Source of the DNA: Euclidia mi
Taxonomy: Eukaryota > Arthropoda > Insecta > Lepidoptera > Erebidae
DNA: 64,000 nucleotides
Reading direction: 5' to 3'
Assembly (NCBI GenBank): GCA_944739405.2
Contig: OX123188.2
Span: 70,885,251 to 70,949,250 of the forward strand
Shown here: one piece after another, positions 20,941-32,697 of the stretch
Layout of the letters: each line of letters opens with the position of its first letter
Position numbering within the stretch: position 1 is the first letter of the stretch
Notes under the pieces: model-generated
Seen by the model: only the letters and a program-made list of their open reading frames with translations
Told to the model about the DNA's origin: nothing
Databases searched by the model: none
Made by a program: the position numbers and the translations under genes

Positions 20941-23789
20941 CTATTATAGGTATTAAGTTATTTATAGACTGTTGATATCACAAAGTTATGTTGTTGTGAA
21001 ATGTTGTAATAATCGTAGGTATACCTGGCGATGGTTAAAATTGTCATCTCCTGAACTAAGTTTAACATTATACTGAAAAGAAAGCAATATATCTGGTTGG
21101 TCTGTACTGTTTGGTTAGAGTATATCCGTTACCGCTTTGCTGATAGATGTCGCTATAAAAGCTTAAGCCAAATTCAAACTTCAGACCGCTAGGAGTGGAT
21201 TAAATTATTTTTATTTTTATGCATGTATCAATTTCCTGAAGGTATACTAATTTATTTTAATTGTACCTAATTAAGTACGTAGATTTGCAATGGATGCCTG
21301 TTTTAGCCAATTAAGAGTAGTAAAATTAATAAAAAAATAGATATTGTGTTTTGAGTTTATGTAATTATGAGATACATGATAAACCATCCTGTGTTCTGAA
21401 ACACAGATAATTATGCAGTTACGTCATTTAAAAGCATTAACAGGTTTTAAGGAAATCTAATTAGACCATTAAAGGAATCAAAATTACATTAAAAATTTAG
21501 CTTGTATTTGCTATTCTTGTGCACGCCTGAAGAACGTTTTGTTATTTGGAAACAATCGATAAAGATGACAGTTTAAGATCATCTCAAAATAAAATATTAC
21601 ATACTCGTATCCCAACTCACAAGAGTTTTATGAATAGCACTTGGACTGCAAGTAAAGATCTTTCACATTACCATTTTAAAAGGAATTTACAATGGGCAGA
21701 TCTTTATGATGCATGGACTATTGTAAACATGCTCGTAATACTAACTATTGTAGTTCGAGTATGAGTCATCACTGGAGGCTGGTAAATTGTTCGTAGTCAT
21801 GATTAAAGCTGTAGAGAAAAGAAAATAAATATACACTAATGACTTAGTTTACTATGTGTGTGTGTATGAATGATTTATGATGCTATAACGTAGGTATACA
21901 TGTTTACTAATGGACATAATGCTTAGAACATGATAGCTAAGATAACAACAAGTGATCTAATGTTTAATTTATTTATAAAATAACCTTTGCATTCTGCATT
22001 ATAGAAATTGTACGTGCCTACTTAAGTTATGCATCTATGTACTTCACTATACGTAATTACTTATTTTATGAATTAAATGACGCTTGCAATTCTTCTTAAA
22101 AATATTGAATGTCTTTTGTATTTATTCTTTATTTATAGATCAATATTCCTAATTGTTAATTTGTTAATTTTTTTCCTTCAGAAAAATCTCATGCTTTAGA
22201 TGACTGTACATTTCATACAGCTATCATGCACTTGTTGAATGTGGACGCCAATAAGTATTTATCTTCATATTGTAATGTTGTTTCGTCATTGTATATATTT
22301 TTAAATCAATGTATACATACCTAAAAGTTATATTTCCATTATAAGCTGGCCTATTATTTCATGGCCTTGTCGTTTAATGTCAGATCTGGCATTCTGGATA
22401 TCATTCTTTGATATGTTGGCGTGTTTACGACTAACTGCATAACATAATGTCTGTGTTATCTTTGTCCTCAATGTTAAAATGTGTCAGAGCGTAATTCTCA
22501 TACGTCTTCACTGTCTTTTATTTTTATTATTGCATACGATTTTCTACAATCTTCAGGACCTTGTCCTGATTTTTATCTAGAGCAGTTTACTGCGTCTGAC
22601 TTGCAAGGCGAACTTACTTCTTTATTGAATCCTATCAAACTTTTATGATTGTTTTACTTAATTGAGAACGTGGTTATTTGTGAAATTAAATATTTACAAG
22701 TTAACATAGTTTTATTGCGAGAGTTGCAAAGGTATAGAGCTATATTATTTTGAAAAAGTTTTTAGTTATTGCCAAACACTCCTGAGGATGTCTCATGCAG
22801 AGGCAAAACACGTGTACAAGCGCAATCAGCACTTACAGCGAGATATTTCAAATCAGGAATCTTCCTGGCACCCGTACCATTCCTTTAAATCCCTTGTCCT
22901 TTCTCATCAAAGGAGTTCGGTATTGTCAACCCTTTTCTATTGCAATTGTTACGGTGGTCCGAGGGTGCGTGATGGGTTCCTCTTTTTAATATCGATGTTA
23001 TACTACTTAACCGAGCAAAGAGCGAATTAAAATTGTCTTCATTGCCTTAGCCATATAAGATATCGTAAGTTCGTCGTAAACATTTCGTTTGCTACGAAAT
23101 GTCAGTAAATAATGAACAAGCGGTGTAATGAAAATTAACCCTTCATCGAAATTCTGCAGTAAGAAAAGGTCTGAATTAATAGATTTAAACCAACTTTCTA
23201 CAAACTATGATCCTTTTCAAAGTGCAGAGCGTACACAATCGTCACAATCTTCTGATCAAGCATATGTAAGTCTGCTGATAAATGAGAACTCTTTGGTACT
23301 TCATTATTATATACTTACAAAATATGCAAAGCATGCTACACTCGCAACAGAACTTCTGGAGTAGCGGACTGTAGTAACAACAGAGATTGAACTGATCTGC
23401 TGGCAGCACAATATTTTTCTGCATATGGCCTTGTGGATAATTTGTTGTAGGAGGTTATAGACCTCGGAAGCATTTGGCATGGACAATCGATTGACTAGGA
23501 GCTCAGTAAAAATTACTTAACTTTACCGATCTATTATACTTAAAGGTCAAGCAAAGTCTCATTTGAAGCGCTGCAACCTTATTAAGGAAATAAAATGGAA
23601 GAATTTTTCTTACCTTCCACAATGTTTTCAAAGTGTAAGCAATGCCTCATTATGAAATGCAATAAAATTTGATTTTGACTCAACACAACAACATTAAAAC
23701 GAAATCAAGGATCAACAATCATAAGTACAAAAAATAAAATGAACCAGAAGGAATAGTGACATTCTATAGCAAAGACTCGCATGTCAGTT
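20941..23789. other. 2.8 kb without recognised genes
   Basis: AT-rich DNA. Open frames at 21546-21764, 22788-23030 and 23128-23364 are short, have no recognisable motif and no supporting signals, and are probably chance. Confidence 0.5.
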
Positions 23790-24117
23790 TGTTTTAGGGC
23801 ACTGACTCCGCGTTTACGACTGTCAAAGATCTTCACGACAGCCGGAATCAACGATTTAACATGCTCATTACAAAAAGTTCACGAGGAGACCACGTTTTGG
23901 CAAACGAAGAGTGGGAGGCCCCTGACTAGGTGGTCCGACGACCTAAAAAGGTGGCTGGGGAGGAAGGCAGAGAATCGGTCATTGGGCGCATGTTGAGAGA
24001 GGCCTATGTCCAGCAGTGGACTGCAATAGGCTGATCCAATTTCGAAAAGTCTGTGGTGCGCGCTGTGTATTTTAATCCGATACCCTCTGCATGGCAGTCT
24101 GTTGGCATGTCTATTTA
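23790..24117 (-). repeat. SINE family A (minus), holding an RTE 3' fragment
   Basis: SINE words TCAAAGATCTTCACGACA (23822-23839) and GCGCGCTGTG...CATGGCAGTCTGTTGG (24058-24103) bracket 23880-24035. That stretch, on the plus strand, reads KSGRPLTRWSDDLKRWLGRK and then ERGLC-PAVDCN in place of EAYVQQWT, the end of an RTE ORF. The remaining SINE head resumes at 24705 after the palindromic TIR element. Confidence 0.7.
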
Positions 24118-24704
24118 GTCCAGTCACTTTAGGCAAAAAACGGGGTCAATCTCGGAATTGCAGATAATAAGCTGGAAACTTGTATACAGCTTCATTTTGG
24201 CGTTCTAAAAGTTGTCTCAAAAGTCTCATATTATCTCGTGTCTGCGTCGTAAGTTACTCGAGGTCAAATGTCACGAAAATCGGTTTTTTGCAATTATCTC
24301 CGTTTCTATGGTTCCAATCACTTCAACACCTATTATGAAAATTGAAGCTAAAAAAAATTGCCACAACATTTTTCTCAACTCTTTTTCTGTACGCTCAACC
24401 ATTTTCGAGATAGAGAGCGGAGAGCACCCAGCGCTCAGGCATATATACCTACTGTTATACAAGGTCACGCTGCGGATGCAGCGTGACCTTGTATAACAGT
24501 AGGTGTTGAAGTGATTGGAACCATAGAAACGGAGATAATTGCAAAAAACCGATTTTCGTGACCTTTGACCTCGAATAACTTACGACGCAGACACGAGATA
24601 ATATGAGACTTTTGAGACAACTTTTAGAACGCCAAAATGAAGCTGTATACGAGTTTCCAGCTTATTATCTCAAATTCCGAGGTGAAACCCTAAAGTGACT
24701 GGAC
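24118..24704. mobile_element. Palindromic TIR element, related to 1671-3849
   Basis: The ends GTCCAGTCACTTTAGG and CCTAAAGTGACTGGAC are exact inverses. The arms run to about 24335 and from about 24500. The middle has a second palindrome (TACTGTTATACAAGGTCACG..., loop GGAT) and an unpaired stretch at 24336-24450 with CATTTTCGAGATAGAGAGCG. AAAGTTGTCTCAAAA and GAGGTCAAATGTCACGAAAA link it to the long-TIR element at 1671. It is inserted inside a SINE family A copy, whose head continues at 24705 (TATTAGACTATCGCTGCC). Confidence 0.88.
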
Positions 24705-25124
24705 TATTAGACTATCGCTGCCTTGTCATAACAACACCTAGCTATGTCATATAATAATATTACAGAGCGGCGAGGTTCGGTGTATTCAACTGTCAAGATA
24801 GCAATGTGACAAGGTGAGTCAGTATTGTCACAAGGTTTCAGTAGGCGCCAAACTGCGATAAGGCAAAGCAGTACGTTGCACATTTTAAAAGACAATGGGA
24901 TGCGCCCATCGTCCTTCAGAGTTCATCCAAGCCTCTTTAAAAATATCTCGGGTCGGATCCTCTGATGTCACCCTTTCATATTACCGGTTGCGATTTTGGA
25001 CTTCTGCCTTGATATTCTGTTATCTCCATCGTTATCCAAAGGGATCGCAATATTCTATGGATTAACCTAGTTTCAAAATATTATAATAATATTGGGTGTA
25101 CTGACTACCGTAAGGAATCTTTTT

Positions 25125-25394
25125 AGGATTCCGTACCTAAAAGGTGAAAACCCTATGCTATTACTAAGCCTCCGCTGTCCGTCCGTCTGTCTGTCTGTCT
25201 GTCACCAGGCTGTATCTCATAAACCGTGATAGCTAGAAAGCTGAAATTTTCACAAATTATGTATTTCGGTTGCTGCTATAACAACAAATACTAAAAATAA
25301 GAAAAATGAAAATATTAAGGGGAGGTCCCATACAAAAAATGTGTTTTTTCACGTATTTTTTGCTCAAAATTACTAACTGTAACAGGTAGACGCT
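25125..25394 (-). repeat. Unclassified interspersed repeat, first part
   Basis: It starts AGGATTCCGTACCTAAAAGG, has a (GTCT)n run and CTGTATCTCATAAACCGTGA. The second part lies at 26396-26655 after a LINE insertion and ends ACGGAACCCTTCGTGCGCGA then GTCCGACTCGCACTTG. The same ends appear in the plus-strand copy at 59170-59815. I know this as a common lepidopteran repeat but cannot name its class. Confidence 0.65.
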
Positions 25395-26395
25395 TTAAAT
25401 TTTATTTATTTTATTTATTTAATCATTTATGCACAAACAAAGTGTACATCAGTGGACATAATGCCATATGGCATTCTCTACCTGTCAACCTTAAGGTGGT
25501 GAAGAGATGAAAGTGGTAGGTGCATTTTACTATTAAGATGTAACTAATGTAAAATAATATACCTACATACATAATAGGGATAGAATACATACAAGATATA
25601 TAGTTCTACAAATACGTACTTATACATATACATACATACATACGTATAACGGTACGTATGTGTAACGGTTTGTGGACAATCTGATTTCAGGAGGGAGTGT
25701 ATTCCATAAGATAATAGACTGCACAACAAAAGAAGAGTTAACGAACCCAGTAGTGTGACTGGGGCAAGAAAGAAGAAGATTATGAGAAGATCGAAGATCT
25801 CTCTCATGAGTATCAGATATATATTGGAAGTGTGAGGTGAGATAAGTCGGAGGAGAAGGAGACTTGAGAATAGAGAAAAGAGTAGTAAGAGCACGCAAAC
25901 ACCGGCGCTGACGAATTGGTAGCCATTTAAGTTCGGAACGATAAGTAGAGACGTGGTCATACTTACGAAGATTGTAAATGAATCGAATGCAGTTATTGAG
26001 AAGTCGGTCGTGCTTATTGAGATGTTCTGCATTCAGGTCATAATAGCACATATCACCATAGTCGATTATGGGAAATATTAAAGCCTGCACAAGCATTGTC
26101 TTGGTCCTGGACGGCAAGAAATTCTTGAAACGGTATAGTGCTCTAAGAGTTCCGGTGACCCTCTGACTAACATTACTCACCTGCGCTTGCCAATCGAGAG
26201 TGGAATCGATGTGCAGGCCTAGGTCTTTTACGGATGCACTGTACGGAATGACCAGGCCATTAAACATTACGGGAGGTAGAGTTTTGACGTCTAATCTATG
26301 CATTAAGCGGCGACTGCCTACAATAATGGCCTGACACTTCGCTGGATTAACGTCTAAGCCAAATTTATTACACCAGTCCATCATTGACTCAAGGT
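25395..26395 (-). mobile_element. CR1/jockey-like LINE, 5'-truncated, inside the repeat
   Basis: The 3' end on the minus strand is a (AAAT)n tail at about 25395-25422. Upstream of it lies the 3' UTR with AGAGAATGCCATATGGCATT, a short hairpin also found in the copies ending at 30104 (ATGCCTTAGGCAT) and 54825 (ATGCCTAAGGCAT). The three copies thus form one family. Confidence 0.82.
25620..26384 (-). pseudogene. LINE reverse transcriptase C-terminal part
   Basis: It opens MMDWCNKFGLDVNPAKCQAI, the N-P-x-K-C motif just after the catalytic box, then VKDLGLHIDSTLDWQAQV, LPSRTKTMLVQALIFPIIDY, CIRFIYNLRKYDHVSTYRS and LPIRQRRCLRALTTL. It is 254 codons without a stop; the last residues come from a TACA microsatellite rather than the original end. 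Catalytic RT motifs are missing through 5' truncation. Confidence 0.85.
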
Positions 26396-26655
26396 CCCTA
26401 TTAATTAAAATTTTTCACAGAATATGTAGTGGTACCTTTCACAACAAATAATTAAATAAAAAAAAGTAAATAATAAAGGGGGGCTCCCATACAACAAACG
26501 TAATTTTTAAGCAATTTGTTACTCGATCTTAATAAACAGGTAGAAACTTATAAAGTATTTAAATATACATACAACGAACGTGATTTTCTTTTATAGATGA
26601 TGGTACGGAACCCTTCGTGCGCGAGTCCGACTCGCACTTGCCCAATTTTTTATTT
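26396..26655 (-). repeat. Unclassified interspersed repeat, second part
   Basis: Continuation of 25125-25394 on the other side of the LINE, with GGGGGGCTCCCATACAACAA and the CGAGTCCGACTCGCACTTG end. Confidence 0.65.
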
Positions 26656-26954
26656 ATCACGTTGCCGTCCAAGCCATAAATTTGGACTGGGTGGTGTATT
26701 TCTTACGAAGATCACAAATATGGTCCGAACTCTAATCAGTAGGTACGATAATTATAATAATACTAGTCTATGTTTGATCATAACTTGTAGCTGTGTCAAT
26801 TTGAACACGATAATGACTGCAGTAGTTTAAAACTGTGGCGCAGTCATTAGCGTCGCCGTCCTTAGGCCCGTTGCTACAGACTAGGTATGCAATGAAGGTC
26901 GAACAAGTAACATACATATAAAAATAAAAGTGATAGAAAATGGCAGATAGCAAA

Positions 26955-27046
26955 TAGGCTGCGCATAGGGTCTCGGGTTGAAATCCATGGTGTGCGCCAA
27001 TGTCTCTTCGAATTTATGTGCGTATTAAATTGTTAATTATTGTTTA
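26955..27046 (+). repeat. SINE family A2, 5' part
   Basis: It contains GTCTCGGGTTGAAATCC (box B-like) and CGCCAATGTCTCTTCGAA and is continued at 27472-27640 (AAACCTGCATGCCTGA, GCCCAGCAGTGGCACAGT), matching the full copy at 42279-42592. It is split by a SINE family B copy. Confidence 0.75.
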
Positions 27047-27460
27047 TTGTGTTTGGCCGTGTGGTTGACGGCATAGAATACAAGTGTCACCACCCCCTAT
27101 CTTCCCGTGGGTGTCGTAAGAGGCGACTAAGGGATAACACGATGCAAATACCATCTTTGCGTAGAGACGGAAAACTCGACATTAAACCCTATACGACTGC
27201 CTCGTTGGTCTCGCGGCATAAATGTGCGCGTGGGATCGGGAGGTCCCGGGTTCGATTACTGGGTCAGGCAGTGTTATTGGGTTTTTCTGTCACGAAATTC
27301 TCAGTAGCAGCACGGAGTCTGGAAATGTGCCCGGTAAGGCAATAGGCTCGCCCCTTATTACGTGGGACTAAAGTATATCTGGCGAAAAGTGGGTGTAGAA
27401 ATACACCTCTGCCTACCCCTTCGGGGATAAAAGGCGTGACGTTATGTATGTATGTATGTG
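27047..27460 (+). repeat. SINE family B, long copy inside SINE A2
   Basis: It is flanked by 11-bp duplications ATTATTGTTTA (27036-27046 and 27461-27471). The tRNA-like part starts at about 27198 (CTGCCTCGTTGGTCTCGCGG) with box B GGTTCGATTACTGGG. About 150 bp precede it, including CACCCCCTATCTTCCCGTGG, which other copies here lack. It ends in a (TATG)n tail. Confidence 0.85.
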
Positions 27461-27804
27461 ATTATTGTTTACTAAACGATGAAATATCGTAAAGAAACCT
27501 GCATGCCTGATCCTCCATAATGTTCTCGAAAGAAATGTGAAGTCTGCTAATCCACACTTGGCCAGCGTGGGGACTATGGCCTTATCATAGCGAGAGGAGG
27601 CCGGTGCCCAGCAGTGGCACAGTTTATAGGGCCGCCAGGGCCGATGATGGTAAAGTTGAATGTCGTAAGGCCTTGTTCAAGATGATCAGCGTAACGATAT
27701 TGTATGATTTTCTAGTCGCTCGATTTGACATAGTAGTATCCACAATTATCATCACGGTCTTTCGCAATCCAGTGCTGGACATAGGCATCTTCTAATTTGC
27801 GTTA

Positions 27805-29102
27805 CAAAAATTTATTTATTTATTTATTTATTTTACACTATACACTTACATCCATCATTACGGTACCAAATACTAATTCGATAGAGAAGTTACACCATTT
27901 TTCTTAATATTCTAACACATAAAATTATATAGATACATCTTTACTAACTACACAATAAGTGGCCTTTGTGAAGTCATTCATCGAACACAGAAATAAGTCG
28001 GTGCGCTCAGCGACGCTGTTAAGGGTGCGCAAAGCTCGCGTTAGCGGCGCTTGTTGCAGCAAGTTTGTGCGCGCAGTTGGTACTGCCAGTAGTCGCGGGC
28101 GCCGCCGCCGTCCCACAAAATCGTCCGGAATGCTAAACCTAAGCTCACTTAGTATTGGCGGATTATGAATTTTCCCTCGTAACACTTTAAATAAATACGT
28201 AGCCAGAGCCACATCCCGTCTCACCTCCAACTTGTAGTACCCTACCATGCCAAGCAAAAACAATGTTGGATAGATTAAAGGATATCCTGGGTAAACTCCA
28301 TATAACTTGAGGTACAAAAATCTTACAAATTTATTCTGCATTCTCTCCAACATTGCTTTATACTTGGCCTCAATCGGATTCCAAATAGATGCATTACATT
28401 CCAGGTGACTTTTTACTAATGCTTCATACAAAGATTTTATGGCGCTAATATTAGTAAATTCATTCGCCTGTCGCATTATGAATCCAAGATTACGATATGC
28501 CCTTTGTCCTATTTTAACAATATGATTGCGGAAATTAAGATTTGCGCTGAAGCGAACACCGAGATCCTTTATTTCAGTGGCTCTCTGCAACAGCTGTCCT
28601 TTCATCTGGTACGGATAGTAACTTGGGCTGCGCGCTCGTGTGTATGATACTAATGAACACTTGTCTATATTAAAATATAATTTATTTTCCTTACTCCACC
28701 TGTTAACATTGTCGATGTCTTCTTGAAGCAAGCAATGATCTCCGACTTCTTTTACTATTATGCTAAGCTTAATATCATCAGCAAAAAGAAGACATGTAGC
28801 CTGTTCAATAACTTTTGGTAGGTTGTTGATCATTATGATGAAAAGAAAGGGTCCCGACCATGTGTAGTAGGGTTTTGAGTGACATCCGTTACAGTCGACA
28901 AACTGACACCGATTACGTAGATAGTTTGAAAAAAACATTAACGTTTGGGGTGTGAACCCTATGGAAGCTAGTTTCTGAAGTAGAACGTCGTCGACTGTAT
29001 CGAATGCTTTTCTGAAGTCCAGGTAGGCAACATCCACCTGTAGTCCACTGTCAACTGCTGGTGTCAACATTGTCATTTGATGCAGCAGATTACCACTGCC
29101 AA
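27805..29102 (-). mobile_element. Jockey-like LINE, 3' half
   Basis: It is a minus-strand LINE with a (AAAT)n tail at 27805-27833. The body is interrupted at about 29103-30104 by another LINE in the opposite orientation, and the 5' half continues at 30105-31130. The endonuclease is missing. Confidence 0.85.
27925..29076 (-). pseudogene. Jockey-like reverse transcriptase, palm to C-terminus
   Basis: VAYLDFRKAFDTVDDVLLQK holds the first catalytic Asp (motif A), and LLFADDIKLS is the catalytic FADD box. Between them motif B reads TWSGPFLFIIMINNLP: the usual S-G-x-x-Q-G-x-x-L-G-P segment has lost about eight residues in frame, which would destroy activity. LGVRFSANLNF and an Arg-rich C-terminal region (GRRRRPRLLAVP) follow. 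The frame is 383 codons without a stop. The N-terminal RT part lies at 30106-31117. Confidence 0.88.
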
Positions 29103-30104
29103 CGCTAGTCTATGATGGTACCTATAACTATAGATTTCTGTCCAGTGGTCAAAAACCTTGGCCTGCATATGGACTGTACCTTGAGTTGGCGTAACCAAGT
29201 AACTCAAGTCAGCCAGAAAATTACCGGAACCCTACGTGCTCTAAATCGCTTAAGAAACTTCCTCCCACCCAAGACCAAGACTATGCTTGTGCAAACTTTG
29301 GTTTTCCCGTTGATCGACTATGGTGATGTATGCTACTATGACCTGAATGCAGAACTTCTCAACAAACTGTATCGTCTTCTTAATAACTGCATTCGATTTA
29401 TCTTTAACCTTCGCAAGTATGATCATGTATCTACTTATCGTTCTCAATTGAAGTGGCTTCCTGTTCGTCAAAGACGCAGTATACGTGCCCTCACTACTTT
29501 CTACTCTATCCTTATGTCTCCCAATACCCCAGAATCCCTTAATTATTATTTCCAATATTTGAGTTCCAACCATGATCGAAATCTTCGTTCTTCCAATAAT
29601 CTTCTCCTACTTTGTCCTTCACATAGTTCTGCTTTAATTCACTCGTCCTTTCCCATTCAAGCAATCCTTCTTTGGAATGCCCTCCCTCTAGAAATCAGGA
29701 TGGCTACTACAAAGGATCGCTTTAAATCCAGAGTAAAACAGCTGTTGTTGGATAAGCTGGCAGAAGTATCCTAATTATATGTTTATGTATATTGGTATTT
29801 AGTGTATGTATATATTTAATATTATTAGAATTAGTTATGTATCCTTAGTTTATAATTGCTATGTATTTAAATTTTGTATACTTAACTATTTATATGTTCT
29901 TGTATTATCAAATGTATGTATTTTTAAACTATGTATATATGTATTACGTTTATGCTACAAAAGTTCTTCTTCACTCACTTCTACAATACACCTACTTTTA
30001 ATCTCTGCACCACTCTAAGGTAGACTGGTAGAGAATGCCTTAGGCATTAAGTCCGCCTTTATACGCTTCAGTGTATATAAAGTAAAATAAAAGAAAAAAA
30101 AATA
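29103..30104 (+). mobile_element. CR1/jockey-like LINE inserted in the jockey-like LINE
   Basis: It is a plus-strand, 5'-truncated LINE of the same family as 25395-26395 and 53105-54825. It ends with a 3' UTR holding ATGCCTTAGGCATTAAGTCC and an A-rich tail (30085-30104). The interrupted minus-strand frame reads HGFRPGRGTTG on one side and SGNLLHQMTML on the other. TACC on both sides is the only visible duplication. Confidence 0.85.
29112..29774 (+). pseudogene. LINE reverse transcriptase C-terminal part
   Basis: 220 codons without a stop: VKNLGLHMDCTLSWRNQV, LPPKTKTMLVQTLVFPLIDY, CIRFIFNLRKYDHVSTYRS, LPVRQRRSIRALTTFYS, and LLWNALPLEIR near the end, stop TAA 29772-29774. The catalytic domain is absent. 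Confidence 0.85.
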
Positions 30105-31130
30105 CCCGTTGTTCCCCTTCCCGGCCGAAAGCCGTGTTGTGCATCAGACAAATGTGCGCTAACTTGTGTATATAAACATTGATGGATGGTCGTCTCAAAC
30201 ACTTTAGCAGGAGCGCAAAGAATCGCTACTGGTCTGTAACAGCTTGCTTCCTTACCACCGTTACCTTTCGGAACCGGTACTACTCGCGTTACTTTCCAAC
30301 GGTCTGGAAATTTAGCGGACGAAATAAAAATATTAAATAAATGTAACAAAGGTTCGACTAAGACTAATCGACAGTCCCTCAGTATAAAAGGTGGAATGCC
30401 ATCTGGCCCTACTGACCGTTTGGCTGGAAGTCGGGCGAGCGCGCGCCACACATCTGAGAGCTCAAGGCGGCCGAGGTGCGCCCACGCACCGCTCGGCGGC
30501 ACCGCTGCGCACGCCGCCGCTACATCGAGTGCCGCTGGCGTTGAGCTATATACTGAGTGAAAATATTGTGCGAACTCCTCAGTACACTCTATATCTGACA
30601 GTGCACATCCATTTTTTATCAAAATTTGCCGGTTAGAGTTACTTCTTTTAGATCTAACATAGTTCCAGAAAGCTTTTGGATCAGACGCTAGATGACTTTG
30701 GACGCGGTCCCGATAGTGGTCATGTGCTAACTTAGTCTCCGCCTTAACTCTCGCCCGGCATTGAGAAAACGGATCGTAATCAGCACGCAACTTGGTTCTT
30801 TTATACAGCTTATGTAAATTGTATTTAAGGTTTATATTTTTTATAATATCTGGTGTATGATATATGGTGTACCACACAGGGTAATTACGTGCCATATTTT
30901 TATTTATCTTCTTTTTTGCAGGAACACAGATGTCAAAAATTTCGGTCATTTTCTGATAAAAAAAATCTAATGCTAAATCAGGCTCTTCAATACTATAAAT
31001 TTCATTCCAATCTATTAATGTAATTAAATTATACATGTGGTTAAAATCGGCTTTCTTAAAGTTCCACTGTTTAAAGTGTTGGCAATCATCTGTAATGCTC
31101 GTAGGTGAGTGCAGCATTGTAAGTCATAGG
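30105..31130 (-). pseudogene. Jockey-like LINE, N-terminal RT part
   Basis: Minus strand from 31117: a linker between endonuclease and RT (MLHSPTSITDDCQHFKQWNF, ..., FWNYVRSKRSNSNRQILI), then RSVGPDGIPPFILRDC, RVVPVPKGNGGKEASCYRPV and HGFRPGRGTTG, the standard RT motifs 0-2. It runs into the inserted LINE at 30104; its continuation is at 27925-29076. There is no stop within it, so this LINE was coding until interrupted, apart from the motif B deletion downstream. Confidence 0.87.
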
Positions 31131-31188
31131 AGGATGGATTACTATGCTAGCAAGACGGGTTAATATAGGGTATGCTTTAGGCCTTTAG

Positions 31189-31478
31189 ACCGTAAGATGG
31201 GGCTAAGGAAAACAAATACACGAAACAAATAGTATCTTTGGGATGTGACAGAGAACTCTAAGGCCTCCGTCACATTGGGCGTCAGCGTTCCTCGCTCGGC
31301 GTCCATTCGGCGTGCGCCCGGCGTTCACTTTGTACTACAGAGTGAACGCCGAGCGCACGCTGGGCGTACGCTCGAGGAACGCTGACGCCCAATGTGACGG
31401 AGGCCTTAGAGTTCTCTGTCACATCCCAAAGATACTATTTGTTTCGTGTATTTGTTTTCCTTAGCCCCATCTTACGGT
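31189..31478. repeat. MITE at the centre of a 73-bp perfect inverted duplication
   Basis: 31262-31405 is a palindromic MITE-like segment with ends GGCCTCCGTCACATTGGGCG and its reverse complement, and imperfect inner arms. On each side 73 bp (31189-31261 and 31406-31478, from ACCGTAAGATGGGG) are exact inverted copies. The outer parts are more alike than the inner MITE arms, so they formed later or by another process. Confidence 0.92.
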
Positions 31479-31489
31479 ACCCTCGGTAT

Positions 31490-31790
31490 GTTGTTGTTTG
31501 TTTTTCGTGTGAGTGTGTGGCCAACTCTGGTGTCGGAGTTTTCAGACCGCCCGCGCCCGAAGGCCTCCGACATGGCTTAACGATCCTTATCTTTAGACAA
31601 GAATCGGGAGCGACAGATTTACGTGCCCTCCGTAGAACGGTAGCGCTCAGATGTAAATGCTACACACGGCCACCCATCCAAGTGGTGACCTGTGCAAGCG
31701 TTGCTTAACTTTGCTGAAATGTTACGAATGGCAAACCAAGTCTTGCTATGAGCGCTACCCTCGTTATAAAACGAGGTGATACTTTGTATG
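31490..31790 (+). repeat. Tail-type SINE/repeat family E
   Basis: It shares CACCCATCCAAGTGGTGACC, GTTGCTTAACTTTGC and TACGAGCGCTAC-like words with 45655-45905. It is probably a tRNA-derived SINE body; the head is not clear. Confidence 0.5.
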
Positions 31791-31865
31791 TTTAATCTGG
31801 ACCTCTCGAATAGTGATAGTAGTAGAAACTATTACTAATTACAATTATTGATTAACTACGGAATT

Positions 31866-32131
31866 CAATATTCGAATTATAGATAGATCTGTAGATTTTA
31901 GATTCATTTTTGACAGTTTATGGCAATGGGCTCGCCCCCTATTACATTGGGACCTAAACATATCTGGCGAAGTGTGGGTGTGTAATACACCTCTGCCTAC
32001 CCCTTCGGGGATAAAAGGCGTGAAGATATGTTATGTTATGTTTTGACAGTTTTTGACATAAGCTCCATACAACATATTATGTCAAACACGAATCTAAAAC
32101 TACAGATCTATCTATAGTTCGAATATTGAAA
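31866..32131. mobile_element. Palindromic MITE split by a SINE B tail
   Basis: The arms share TTCAATATTCGAA(T/C)TATAG then ATAGATCTGTAG and are inverted. The middle is interrupted at 31920-32040 by the 3' part of SINE family B, flanked by 12-bp duplications TTTTGACAGTTT (31908-31919 and 32041-32052). Confidence 0.82.
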
Positions 32132-32697
32132 ATGGCCCTAAGAACAACTTGTTATAATGAATGTTATTATATAGTGTAATTATTACTACTATAGACCAAA
32201 CTAAAATGGATTACAACATACTGACAACTAACATTATGGAAACAATAGCAAATTTATATGACTAGTCCATTGAAGAATTCTTGCAGCCTTTGTTATTCTT
32301 TGCATACAATTAACAAACGGTGGAGTCAGTAGAAATATGATTACGTAAATATAAACAATACGAGATGTTATGTCATAGTACTTATTCAGTTTACGCATCA
32401 CTGTACTCTTACCACAGTAACAGTCACCACAGTACTGTATAATCGTATCGTATAGTATAGTAGTAAGTTTTATTTAATATTTTTAAGAAGAGTTTTTAAT
32501 TGATTTTTAAATATCGTGTTGGTTACTACACTATTCAGTTTTACATCATTAAATTGAACATCAAATGAAGTGGATTACCATCACCGGTGCATAAATAAGT
32601 TTAATTTATTAACCAAATACTAAATAGGTTCGACAATTTTTCATCAAGTACCAATTATAGAACAGCCGAATAAGTAATTCGCGAGAGTGCAGTCAAT

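Noticed and set aside
28300..31117. Plus-strand frames such as 27959-28168 and 30391-30636
   Set aside because: Shadows of the minus-strand LINE frames.
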